Assembly: GCF_014962245.1 (NCBI RefSeq) | Contig: NZ_CP063144.1 | Location: forward strand, 486,582-550,581 | Origin: Thermosphaera aggregans | Lineage (GTDB): Archaea; Thermoproteota; Thermoprotei_A; Sulfolobales; Desulfurococcaceae | DNA: 64,000 nt | Reading direction: 5' to 3' | Shown here: positions 17,899 through 26,812 of the stretch, piece by piece | Numbering within the stretch: the stretch's first letter is position 1 | Layout: each line of letters opens with the position of its first letter | The notes under the pieces: generated by a model | Databases searched by the model: none | What the model was told of the DNA's origin: nothing | What the model saw: the letters and a program-made list of their open reading frames with translations, nothing else | Position numbers and translations under genes: made by a program

Positions 17899-18841
17899 TT
17901 TTCAAAGCCTCTTCCGCTACAGCCTGGGTTGTCAACCCTTCCAGCTCGAACTCCTCGCCAAGCTTGAACCTGTGCGCTACCACCGGGATGAAAGCTTTCT
18001 TGACATCGTCGGGGATGACATAATCTCTCTTATCGATAAGCGCCATCACCCTGCTCACGTTGAGCAGGTTTATTGTTGCACGGTGTGATGGACCGTACAA
18101 AACGGCTTTATGGTTTCTCACGTAGTTGACAAGCCTCACCACGTAGTCAAGGATTTCATCGCTCGCGTGGACTAGTTCGTGAAGCCTTCTCGACACCTCT
18201 AAAACCCGTTTAGGAGTTGTCACCTGCTCTATGGGAAGGGTAACTATGTAATCCGACCTTCTCAATACTTCCAGCTCCTCCTCAGGCGGGTTGTAATAGC
18301 TGGGTGCAGACAGCGTGAACCTGTCGAGAAGGGTTTCCAACACTTTAAAAGCACCGCTCGAGATTTTCTCGGGAACCTGGGTGGCTATGACGGTGAAAGG
18401 TCTTTCAAGTGGAAGGGTGACACCCTCTATAGTAACCTGGTACTCCTGCATTGCCTCCAGGAGTGCGGCCTGGGACCGGGTGGGAGTTATGTTGAGCTCG
18501 TCGAACATAAGGATGTTGGTAAATATGGGGCCCTTTACAAGTATTCTCTCCCCTGTGATCCTGTATATGTGGAACCCTAGGATATCGCTGGGTAGCACGT
18601 CTGGGTGTCCCTGTATACGGTTGTACGTTCCCCCGATGGCTTTTGCAAGGGCTTTGGCTAGGAGCGTCTTACCTGTTCCAGGGTAGCCCTCTATTAGCAA
18701 GTGCCCGCCTGACAATAGAGCCCCTATCGATAGCTCCACGAGCTCCTTCTTCCCCACGTACACCCTTGAGATCTCGGAGAGTAAGTCGCCTATCTCCCGG
18801 CTTACCTCGTCGAACCCCATTCTCACCGCCTCGCTCATCAA
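17879..18841 (-). CDS. MoxR-family AAA+ ATPase
   Basis: A 320-residue MoxR-type AAA+ ATPase. Walker A is GYPGTGKT (about residues 52-59), Walker B is MFDELN (112-117), followed by the MoxR-typical SQAALLEAMQEYQVTIEG and PFTVIATQVP. The C-terminal lid domain carries GPSHRATINLL. MoxR proteins act as chaperones that insert cofactors or assemble complexes, with DUF58 and membrane partners such as those encoded next to it. The ATG overlaps the archaeosortase stop (ATGA). Confidence 0.92.
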   Translation of the reverse strand: MMSEAVRMGFDEVSREIGDLLSEISRVYVGKKELVELSIGALLSGGHLLIEGYPGTGKTLLAKALAKAIGGTYNRIQGHPDVLPSDILGFHIYRITGERILVKGPIFTNILMFDELNITPTRSQAALLEAMQEYQVTIEGVTLPLERPFTVIATQVPEKISSGAFKVLETLLDRFTLSAPSYYNPPEEELEVLRRSDYIVTLPIEQVTTPKRVLEVSRRLHELVHASDEILDYVVRLVNYVRNHKAVLYGPSHRATINLLNVSRVMALIDKRDYVIPDDVKKAFIPVVAHRFKLGEEFELEGLTTQAVAEEALKNVPVPK

Positions 18842-20499
18842 ACTTCACCACGCGTTCTACGCATCCTACCTATGAGAAGCACTGCTGATATATAGGCTAT
18901 GAGGATTACTAGTATTAAATACGTGCCGGCAGAGGATATGGTGATGAGGTCTGGTCCAACAAACCGGTTGGAGTACGGTATGGTGTTTGAGGACAGCTCA
19001 CTTAACAATACGGTTAACCGGGAGGCCAGGCTACCTGGTTCCCCGCTCTTCATTGCTGATACCCTGATGTAAACAGTGGTTTCAGCGTTGCCGATTCCTG
19101 CAGGGATGGGTAGCAGGGTGTAGGCTAGAACCCCTCTCCATCCCTGCTTCTCCAGTGATATGAAAACCACCCTCGTATTGTTTACTTCTTCAGCCCAGGA
19201 TGCTAGGATGTTGTACCCTTGGAGTGTGAGGCATAGCTGCCAGGTATGTAGTCTAGCAGGGGTGTCCACGACCTCAACATATCCAGTGTAGTACTCGTTG
19301 AAAGCTCTAATACCCACCCTGTACACTGCGAGAGCGCCGAGCACTCTTGTCAGGAAGGAATCATACTGCTTACTGGTGAAAGCGATGCTTCCTGTTGAAA
19401 GATACTTCTCAGGGTTTTCAACAATCTCCTCCACGCTTCCTGGGCGGATACCAACTGATTGACCCGGAGGTGTTCCCGTAGCGTGTACAGCCGCCGCGGT
19501 GAAGATGCTGGTGAATATTATTGACACGGCGAAGACTCCTAGAACATAGCTCCACGTAACTCTCTCTCCAACCTGTTTAACCAGAATTCTCGAGAATGTT
19601 TTTCTAAACCGTGCGTGTTTTTCAACAATCCTGAAAGCTATTACTGTGGAGATTGCGGAGTAGATCAGGGATGGGGAGTAGTGGAAGAAGTCGTAGGCTT
19701 GCTCCACCCCGAACCATTTAGCCATGTAAACCACTGTTAAAACCCTTATGATATTCCCCAGTATCCCTATGAAGAGGGAAGCGGCTACAGCAGCTATTGA
19801 AATGCCAGCTTTTCTAAGAGGCTTGTCAACACCGAATGTTAACATGTAGATGATTAAAGGTGCTATAGCGATCAGCGAGCTCACGGTTACAATCCCGGTG
19901 CACGCAGCCTCAACGCTCAGGATCGCTGTCTCCCCTGTTGACGTAACCACCTCTAGCTGGGTGAAACCCGGGGCCTCAACCACTCTAACCCCTGCGATAA
20001 AGCCCACCAGCCTCCCAACATACCTGGATAGGACAGGAGTTACTGAGTCGAGAAAGCTGGCCGGCAGAGGAGTTAGGAGGAGAGGTGTGAAAAGCGGAAT
20101 TAGCTCTCCGGGAGTGTTCGGCTCATACACCAGGGTTACGAGAGCTATGAAGAAGAGTGAGAAGCTTAAGGCTTGTAACTGAACCCTGTATTCTAGATCG
20201 ATGATTGAGAATTGGTAAATCGACAGGGAAAGTAGGGCTAGTAAAATTGATGCAAGTATCTTGCTAACTCTTAAACCGTAGGAGAACCCGGTGTACCTCA
20301 GTGAGAGGTATATCACGAAAAGCGTGGAGAAAAGCGCGACGAGGATGTAACTATACTCCTCAGTCAGGGCTAGCTTTACGAGGGAGGAGAAAAGGTCTCT
20401 GTAAACAGTTTGAATCGTTAACCCGAGCAGGAGAGAGATGAATGTGAACCCTATTGTCAACTTGTACGTGTAGTCCCTGTATGTGGTCTCGAGCACCAC
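18838..20499 (-). CDS. Archaeosortase fused to an EpsI-like C-terminal domain
   Basis: A 553-residue membrane protein. Residues about 15-295 form an exosortase/archaeosortase domain with eight or so helices and the catalytic triad in the expected order: Cys200 in EAACTGI, Arg252 in GNIIRVL, His273 in FFHYSP. These enzymes are thought to cut C-terminal sorting signals and attach the protein to a lipid or glycan. Residues about 320-515 are extracellular and include LHTWQLCLTLQGYNI, similar to the H-x-C-L-x-G pattern of EpsI (DUF3485) domains that accompany exosortases; a final helix (523-545) and basic tail end the protein. It is the first gene of the operon with its own TATA box. The EpsI assignment is inference. 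Confidence 0.82.
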   Translation of the reverse strand: MVLETTYRDYTYKLTIGFTFISLLLGLTIQTVYRDLFSSLVKLALTEEYSYILVALFSTLFVIYLSLRYTGFSYGLRVSKILASILLALLSLSIYQFSIIDLEYRVQLQALSFSLFFIALVTLVYEPNTPGELIPLFTPLLLTPLPASFLDSVTPVLSRYVGRLVGFIAGVRVVEAPGFTQLEVVTSTGETAILSVEAACTGIVTVSSLIAIAPLIIYMLTFGVDKPLRKAGISIAAVAASLFIGILGNIIRVLTVVYMAKWFGVEQAYDFFHYSPSLIYSAISTVIAFRIVEKHARFRKTFSRILVKQVGERVTWSYVLGVFAVSIIFTSIFTAAAVHATGTPPGQSVGIRPGSVEEIVENPEKYLSTGSIAFTSKQYDSFLTRVLGALAVYRVGIRAFNEYYTGYVEVVDTPARLHTWQLCLTLQGYNILASWAEEVNNTRVVFISLEKQGWRGVLAYTLLPIPAGIGNAETTVYIRVSAMKSGEPGSLASRLTVLLSELSSNTIPYSNRFVGPDLITISSAGTYLILVILIAYISAVLLIGRMRRTRGEV

Positions 20500-20526
20500 T
20501 CCTTACACCGTGCCCAAAACTCTAAT

Positions 20527-20535
20527 TAATATAAG
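20527..20535 (-). promoter_or_regulatory. TATA box of the archaeosortase operon
   Basis: On the minus strand the sequence reads CTTATATTA, centred about 30 bases before the start codon at 20499. That spacing puts the transcription start at or just before the start codon, so the message is probably leaderless. Confidence 0.55.
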
Positions 20536-20662
20536 ATACACTTTTTTTAAAAAAATACCTAACTTCAAAACCGGGTTACTCCTTATTCGAAGAGGTTGAA
20601 AAATTTAAACTGTCCTCATTTTTAACAGACCCTTGTGATCCCCTATTTATAGGTCATGGCGT

Positions 20663-23600
20663 GTGGGGAGGCACGGATTCGACGAGAGGGGCAGGTTTTA
20701 CATAGAGAACTACAACGTGTTCAGGCCTTTCGCAAGCTTCCTGCCGGGCATAGCAGGGCAGAAGGGCATTCCCCTCTGGGTGTTCTACGTTAATAGGGCG
20801 CAATGCGTGAGCTCTTTCGGATTCCAGGACAAGGATCACCCGATAATGGAGTTCGACTCCGCTGTTATAGCGTACTAAAGAGTATGGACCCATGGCTTCA
20901 GGACATTTATAAAGCTACCTGACGAGGGGTTTTCCACAAGCCTTTCACCATGCCTGGCGAAGGAATCATTCAGAGAATGTACATAGGAAGGGGCGAGCTG
21001 GAAATAGAGGAGGTTAACGATAAGCTCGGCCTTAAGATCAACATCCTATGCTATACAATCCCACTGGAGAGGATTCCAGCGCTTGTGAGAAGGGTGGTCG
21101 TTGAGAACCTCTCCGCCGACGCTAGACGGGTTGAAATACTCGACGGCATGCCCTTCATAGTACCCTCCGGAGTGAACGACTGGGTTTTAAAACACATGCT
21201 TACAACGATTAAAGCTTGGATGGAGGTCTACAACCTCGACAAAGGGGTTCCATTCTTCAAGCTGAGGTCTTCGACGGAGGATGTCCCCAGGGTTGAGGAG
21301 TTAACCCAGGGCAACTTCTACGTTTCCATCGCTGTATTGGATGGGAGGAGCGTGTTGCTGAAGCCCATAGTCGACCCTGACCTGGTCTTCGGCAGCGACA
21401 CCTCCTTGTTTAAACCTGTAAACTTCATTGCTAAACCCTTGAGGGAGTGGGCCGGTGGAAGACAGGTGACTTTCAACAAGCCGCCGTCAGCCTTCTCACC
21501 TGTTGAGACAAGGCTTGAACCAGGCGGGGTGGTCAAGCTTTACACTGTAATAGGCTATGCTCCGAGCATGGCGGTGCTTGAGGAGTACGTTGGGAAATTC
21601 ACAAATCCAGAATACCTTGAGGGGAAGCGTGCCGAGGCAAATGCAGTGTTAGAGGAGATAGTGAAGGATGTCTCCACGAAGACTTCTTCAAAGCTTTTCG
21701 ACGAGTATGTTAAGCAATGCTACCTGGACAATGTCCTGAGAGGAGGCTACCCTCTCGTGCTCGATGAGGAGAAGCCCCTCGTCTACTATCTCTACCTTAG
21801 GAAGCATGGGGATCAGGAGAGGGATTACAACTACTTCGTCATGACTCCCGAGTACTATTCAACAGGGAACGCTAACTACAGGGATGTTAACCAGAACAGA
21901 CGTGAATACGTCTTCCTCCACCCTGAGATACGAGACTACGATGTGAAGTTCTTCGTAAACCTGTTGCAGACTGACGGCTACAATCCCCTGGTGATAAATG
22001 GTGTGAAATACCGTTTGAAAAACATTGATGTAAAGATGCTCGAAGACCTGGTGGATAAGCCAGAGCTACTAGCGGAGTTCCTGAGGGAGCCCTTCACGCC
22101 CGGTAAGCTCTCAATGTTTATAGAGGAGAAGGGGATAAGGCTTAAAGTTCCTGATGACGAGTTCCTCAGGAGGCTTATCAAGCACTGCGAGGAGGAAGTA
22201 GACGCTGTCCACGGCGAGGGCTTCTGGGTGGATCACTGGACCTACAACTTGGACCTGATAGAGAGCTACCTGGGGGTGTACCCCGAGAGGAAGAGAGACC
22301 TCCTTTTCAGAGACCGTAGCTACACGTACTACGACAACACAATGGTGGTGCTCCCCAGGAGCAAGAGATACGTTGTTCAGGGAGGTAGGATCAGGCAGTA
22401 CGGCTCGCTTGCCGAAGACCCTGAGAAGAAGTCGTTGATAGAGTCGAGATGGGAGTTCAAGCACTTGATGAGGGCTCAGAGAGGGAGGGGTGAGATATAT
22501 AGGACAACGCTTGCTGTGAAGCTCTTAAACCTAGCGCTGGTAAAGTTCGCAACCCTTGACCCAGCCGGTGTTGGAATAGAAATGGAAGCCGGCAAGCCGG
22601 GCTGGTATGATGCTTTGAACGGCTTGCCGGGGCTGTTCGGCTCATCGGTTGGGGAGGCGGCAGAGCTGGTTAGGCTATTGGACTTCCTGACCGAGTCCTT
22701 CCAGGAATACCCTGGCGAGGAGCTGGGAATTCCTGTCGAAGTGTGGGAGCTGTACCGGAAGGAGCTTGAACTGCTTGAAGAATACGGTAAGATGAGCGGT
22801 GGGGGAAGGGATCACTGGCTGTGGGACAATCTCTCCAAGCTCAGAGAGGAGTATAGGGAGAAGACCAGGCTGGGCTTTGAAGGTAAGGAATTAGCTGTTA
22901 AAGCCGGGGAACTGGTTGACGGGTTGAAGAAGCTGAGAGACAAGCTGTGGACCGGTGTTAAGCAAGCCATGGATGAGAATGATGGGCTGCTCCCAATGTA
23001 TTACTACTACGAGCCTGTGGAGTATGAGGTGGGGGTGGACGGGGAGGTCAGGATCACCAAGTTTGAAAAGAAGAGGATGCCTCTCTTCCTCGAGGGCGTG
23101 GTCAAGCAGTTCAGGATTGTAAAAGACAAAGATGCTCTCAAGGAGATCTACGGGAAGGTCAGGGAGAGCGAACTATATGATAGGAAGCTGGGAATGTACA
23201 AGGTTAACGCCCCGCTTAGAGACCAGCCAATGGAGATCGGGAGGGCTAGGGCGTTCCCGCCTGGATGGTTGGAGAACGAGTCTATATGGCTTCACATGGA
23301 GTACAAGTACATGCTCGAGCTCATCAGGAATGGGCTTTACGACGAGTTCTACCAGGACTTCAGAAACGTCGTGGTCGCATTCCTAGACCCGGGCGTCTAC
23401 GGGAGGAGCCCGCTTGAAAACTCATCCTTCATTGTCAGCAGCGCCTATCCTGATGAATCCCTTCATGGAGCCGGCTTTGTGGCAAGGCTGACAGGGGCTA
23501 ACGCAGAGTTCCTCAGCATATGGAAGAACATGTTTATTGGTGGCAAACTGCTCACAATGGAGAACGGGGAGCTAGTGCTAGAATTTAAGCCGGCTCTACC

Positions 23601-23844
23601 GGGGTGGCTCTTCGACGAAGAGGGGAACGCAGGGTTCACCCTCTTCGGCAAGTGCCGAGTAACCTACCACAACCCGCGCAGAGCGGATACGTGGAGGCTT
23701 GACCTCGAGAAAGCAAGAATAACACTACATTTGGAGAACGGTGAGAGAGTTGAGATACCAGGGTGCAAAGTAAGAGGAAACCTTGCATTGAAAATCAGGA
23801 ACGGGGAAGTTACGGCCATAGATGTATACCTGCCGGACAGCTAG
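20663..23844 (+). pseudogene. GH94/COG3459-like glycoside phosphorylase family gene with a broken N-terminus
   Basis: The intact part, 20950-23844, encodes 964 residues. It matches in my recollection the cellobiose-phosphorylase-like COG3459 group, with the block NYRDVNQNRREYVF and the final part carrying a beta-sandwich. The true N-terminus is visible upstream in another frame: 20663-20878 encodes [20 protein letters not shown] and DKDHPIMEF, a conserved start of this family. This part ends at TAA (20876-20878); the same frame then continues with THGFRTFIKL, and a one-base frame change near 20915-20940 leads into the long frame. So the gene has at least two lesions. It could be a pseudogene or suffer from sequence errors; translation from the ATG at 20950 would give a truncated protein. 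Substrate cannot be told. Confidence 0.65.
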
Positions 23845-23868
23845 ATTCCCTCCCGCTTGGAGTAAAAA

Positions 23869-24233
23869 CTTAAAACAAATAATCTTTGAGTCGTACTTAT
23901 TGTCAAAAACAAACCTGTTTGATCACGAGTACTGGAAGGATTACAATAAGAAAGAGGATGAATTAGGGAATCACTTGAATAATCCATCCAGAAGCATTGA
24001 TAATGTTAGAGTAAAGGTTTGCGCGTTCTCGCTAGACATGATAACGTAGCCCAGGAAGATTGAAGATGTTATAGAACGGTTGCTACAACCATTCTTAAAG
24101 AAGAATAGCCCGAGGTTGTTTTAGATACTACAACTAGGTACAAGGGTTTTGTGCTCAAGGTTAAATATGTGGTGGAAGACATATTTGGTGTTATAGATGG
24201 CTTCAAACATTTTGAAATTGTTGAACATTGTAG
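23869..24233 (+). pseudogene. Remnant of an unidentified gene
   Basis: The stretch reads as coding but is broken. One frame gives KTNLFDHEYWKDYNKKEDEL and then VRVKVCAFSLDMIT before TAG at 24047-24049. The same frame goes on with PRKIEDVIERLLQPFLKKNSP. A frame change near 24105 then gives EVVLDTTTRYKGFVLKVKYV and FGVIDGFKHFEIVEHC. The composition is typical of a real cytoplasmic protein. I do not recognise the family. No start codon with a convincing ribosome site is seen upstream. Confidence 0.4.
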
Positions 24234-24954
24234 CTTTCACGGTCGTGGTCATTGTTAACTTCCTGGCTGGTAGCACGACAATTATTGGCGGTAAGACTAC
24301 TGCTCAAGTCTCCGACGCGTATCCGACCTTGGTGACCCCGGCGGGTATGTCTTCGCCATATTGGGGGTTATCTATGTACTGCTCGAAATATTTGTTTATT
24401 CTCAAGCACTTTCAAACCGTCAAGCAGAGGAGTTAAGGGAGAGAATAGGCTACCTGTTCGCAGCTAGCTGCGCATTGAACACAGCCTGGCTATTCCTCTG
24501 GCAGTTTGAGTACCTTGTTCCATCCGTTGCCGTCATGTTCCTGCTCCTAGCTAGTTTAATAGCTATTTACCTCAGACTAGGCGTTGCAACATCTGAGCTC
24601 CCAGCACGGATTAAAATAGGATTTCACGTGCCTTTCAGCATCTATCTTGGATGGATTACCATTGCTACCATAGCAAACGTGGCTGTTACACTGGTTTCAA
24701 TCAACTGGGACGGTTTCGGGATAAGCCCTGAGGCATGGGCTGTTACAATCATAATAATTGCTCTGTTGATCACGGAGCTGGTTGCATTGACCAGGAAAGA
24801 CATAGCATTCGGCTTAGTAGTCGTGTGGGCTTTACTTGGCATTGCGGTTAATCAAAGCAAGAATCAAAGCATCGTAGCTGCGGCAGTGGTAAGCGCTGCA
24901 ATGGTGGCTGCAACCTTTGTTGCCAAAATCCTTCATGCAAAGCTGAGACGTTAA
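24197..24954 (+). pseudogene. TspO/MBR-like membrane protein gene with a one-base frameshift
   Basis: Two overlapping frames make one protein. The first (from ATG 24197) gives a membrane helix and KTTAQVSDAYPTLVTPAG. At about 24345 the frame changes and continues as YVFAILGVIYVLLEIF, then four more helices to 24954. The whole has the five-helix pattern of the TspO/MBR (tryptophan-rich sensory protein) family, which binds porphyrins and other hydrophobic ligands. The simplest explanation is loss of one G in a GGGG run (GCGGGGTAT to GCGGGTAT), by mutation or sequencing error. The Trp expected in the AIWG motif is Leu here, which favours real decay. Confidence 0.65.
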
Positions 24955-25111
24955 GAGCAACCATAATTCACAGCAAGCATCACCCATTGTGAGCCAGGAG
25001 TATTTCCCCTAACACTGGCCATGGCTGGCACGAAGAAACCGGGTTAGCGGGGGAGGTGAGAAAACGTGGAGAACTGTAAAACATTGAATAATCTCAATTT
25101 CCCGGTGGATG

Positions 25112-25186
25112 CGGGCCCGCCGGGATTTGAACCCGGGTCCTCCGGCTCCGAAGGCCGGCGCCCTATCCTGGCTAGGCAACGGGCCC
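25112..25186 (-). tRNA. tRNA-Arg(TCG)
   Basis: Cloverleaf on the minus strand: acceptor GGGCCCG/CGGGCCC, anticodon stem CCGGC/GCCGG, loop CTTCGGA (anticodon TCG), T-arm CCGGG-TTCAAAT-CCCGG, discriminator G. No intron, no encoded CCA. Confidence 0.95.
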
Positions 25187-25200
25187 TTTCAAACTCTTAC

Positions 25201-25788
25201 CTACGGGTTTTCCTTCTTATATTTTCTTGAAAGCCTGTCTGCATGGTGGAGGGGTATTGGTAGGTGGCTTCCCTCCCTCAACAGTTTCCCAACTATTTCC
25301 ACGGCTGATTCAAGGCTTAACCCGTACCCGATGCTCACGTACAGGCGGCGTCCGCCGTGATGAATTACTTTCCCGAGCCTAAGCCCGTGGGCTATTATGT
25401 AGCCTTCTCCGTCAACTACTCCGTGGAGAGGCTTCTTCGCAACCCCTATCGACGGGGTCTTGGCCACGAGCCCGAGGTGTGTGGCTATTCCGAAGGCTCG
25501 CGGATGGGTTAACCCGTGGCCATCCACCAGTAGCATATCCGGCTTCACTTTAAGGAGGGATAGGGTTTTCAAGTAGCCCGGGAGCTCCCTGAACGCTAGG
25601 AGCCCTGGAACATAAGGGATTGCCGCCTCCCTGCGGACTACCTTTTCTTCGACAACGATGTCTTCACGGACATCGTACACGACTGCCGCGGCGACTTGAA
25701 TACTGTTGATGAAGGAGGAGTCGAGTCCTGCTACAAGCCTAACCCTTGAGAACTCTAGTTTGGGAAACCGGCTTACCTGTTTCAGCAC
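25201..25788 (-). CDS. nfi: Endonuclease V
   Basis: A deoxyinosine 3' endonuclease, which cuts DNA one base past a deaminated adenine. Clear family motifs: VAGLDSSF with the first catalytic Asp, YVPGLLAFRELP, LVDGHGLTHPRAFGIATHLG with the second Asp, and PSIGVAKKPLHG. The GTG at 25788 is the only standard start, but family-like sequence (NYERAVHAQKVLGERVL) continues in frame upstream to about 25839, where only a CTG is available. See findings. It lies just downstream, in its own direction, of nothing else and ends 15 bases before tRNA-Arg. Confidence 0.9.
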   Translation of the reverse strand: MLKQVSRFPKLEFSRVRLVAGLDSSFINSIQVAAAVVYDVREDIVVEEKVVRREAAIPYVPGLLAFRELPGYLKTLSLLKVKPDMLLVDGHGLTHPRAFGIATHLGLVAKTPSIGVAKKPLHGVVDGEGYIIAHGLRLGKVIHHGGRRLYVSIGYGLSLESAVEIVGKLLREGSHLPIPLHHADRLSRKYKKENP

Positions 25789-25907
25789 TCTTTCCCCCAG
25801 AACCTTCTGGGCGTGGACAGCTCTTTCATAGTTGAACAGTCTTTCACACCAGGCTTATTTAATATTTGCCTAATCCGATTTATATTTACAGCTAGGGGGA
25901 TGGTCTA

Positions 25908-26465
25908 ATGGGTTTCAGCGTTGACAGTCTTGCCAGCGTGCTCTCACGGCTCAGCGAGAGCGGTGTCGACTACGTGTTGATCGGGGACACGGTTGTCCAG
26001 CTACACCTCGGCTTTAAAACGCTTGAGGGGGATGTAGACTTGTTCGTCCTAGCCCCCAGCCCCTTAGGGGAGCAGGAGTTCTACTCCTCCCTCGCGGAGG
26101 CGAACGGGTGGGAGGTTGCTTCAACCGAGCTCGGCACCCCTAAGCTGATATGCGCTGTGAACGGGGAGACCGTGGAGGTTGAGTTCTATGAGAATTTCAT
26201 GGATCTTGAAATACCAGAGGAATTGCTAAACCTGTCTGTCACATTAACCGTGGGCAGTGTGAGAGCCAGGGCTTTGAGGCCGGAGCACTACTTTGTTTTA
26301 AAGGCTAGGCAGGGGGTTGACCTTGACAAGCTGAAGCGATGGCTTAAACAGGTTGAGAGAGCAGGCTTCAACAAGAAGGTTGTGGAGGAGGCAATAAGCT
26401 GCTTCCCAGGCTACGAGGAGAAGACGATCAGGGAGAGGCTTAGAAGCATAGGTTTAACGGTGTAA
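25908..26465 (+). CDS. Nucleotidyltransferase-fold protein
   Basis: A 185-residue protein. The N-terminal part has VLIGDTVVQLHLGFKTLEGDVDLFVL, in which GDVDLF gives the paired Asp of the nucleotidyltransferase fold, as in AbiEii/MNT-like proteins (motif at about residues 23-50). The C-terminal half is helical and charged. No HEPN or antitoxin partner is adjacent, so a toxin-antitoxin role is not supported. It is divergent from endonuclease V. Promoter: AT-rich TTTATATTTA about 25-30 bases upstream. Confidence 0.65.
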   Translation: MGFSVDSLASVLSRLSESGVDYVLIGDTVVQLHLGFKTLEGDVDLFVLAPSPLGEQEFYSSLAEANGWEVASTELGTPKLICAVNGETVEVEFYENFMDLEIPEELLNLSVTLTVGSVRARALRPEHYFVLKARQGVDLDKLKRWLKQVERAGFNKKVVEEAISCFPGYEEKTIRERLRSIGLTV

Positions 26466-26516
26466 CCCAATATTTTTAAACACGTGTTCTAATTCAAAGG
26501 ATAAGGGTGGTTGCTA

Positions 26517-26693
26517 ATGCCGATTAACGACCCGGAGTTGCTGAAAATAGTGCAGGCAAGAGTCTTGAACAAAATGGTCTGCAGGAGATGCGGTGCTTTA
26601 AACCCTCCCGGGGCTACAAAGTGCAGGAGATGCAAATCCAAGGGCACGCTGAGGCCGAAGAAGGCTGTTAGAACAGCAACTAAAGCAGGCTAA
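26517..26693 (+). CDS. rpl40e: Ribosomal protein eL40
   Basis: A 58-residue zinc-ribbon ribosomal protein of the large subunit. Four Cys in [18 protein letters not shown] bind zinc, and the tail is basic ([11 protein letters not shown]). The ATG at 26517 gives the usual [11 protein letters not shown]-terminus; the TTG at 26511 is not needed. A TATA-like ATATTTTTAAA lies about 45 bases upstream. Confidence 0.93.
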   Translation: MPINDPELLKIVQARVLNKMVCRRCGALNPPGATKCRRCKSKGTLRPKKAVRTATKAG

Positions 26694-26748
26694 ATTATTT
26701 AGGCGGTCCCTAACTCTCTTTCTTGAAAAATCTTACCCCCACGACCTA

Positions 26749-26765
26749 ACTCACAAATTGTGAGT
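26749..26765. promoter_or_regulatory. 17-base palindrome, operator-like
   Basis: ACTCACAA-A-TTGTGAGT is a perfect 8-base inverted repeat around one base. It directly precedes an AT-rich AATATTTATTT (26770-26780), the likely TATA box of the bactofilin-like gene starting at 26813. It is well placed to bind a dimeric winged-helix regulator, possibly the one encoded at 27483. Confidence 0.6.
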
Positions 26766-26812
26766 CAAGAATATTTATTTCAAACAGCAGACTCGTTAAA
26801 CAGGTGTGTTGA

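Noticed and set aside
20876-20878. Reassignment of TAA/TAG to glutamine
   Set aside because: Many intact genes in the window end with TAA or TAG at compact junctions, so a changed code is not tenable.
25908-26465. MNT/HEPN toxin-antitoxin module
   Set aside because: Nucleotidyltransferase fold is likely, but there is no HEPN or other partner gene next to it.
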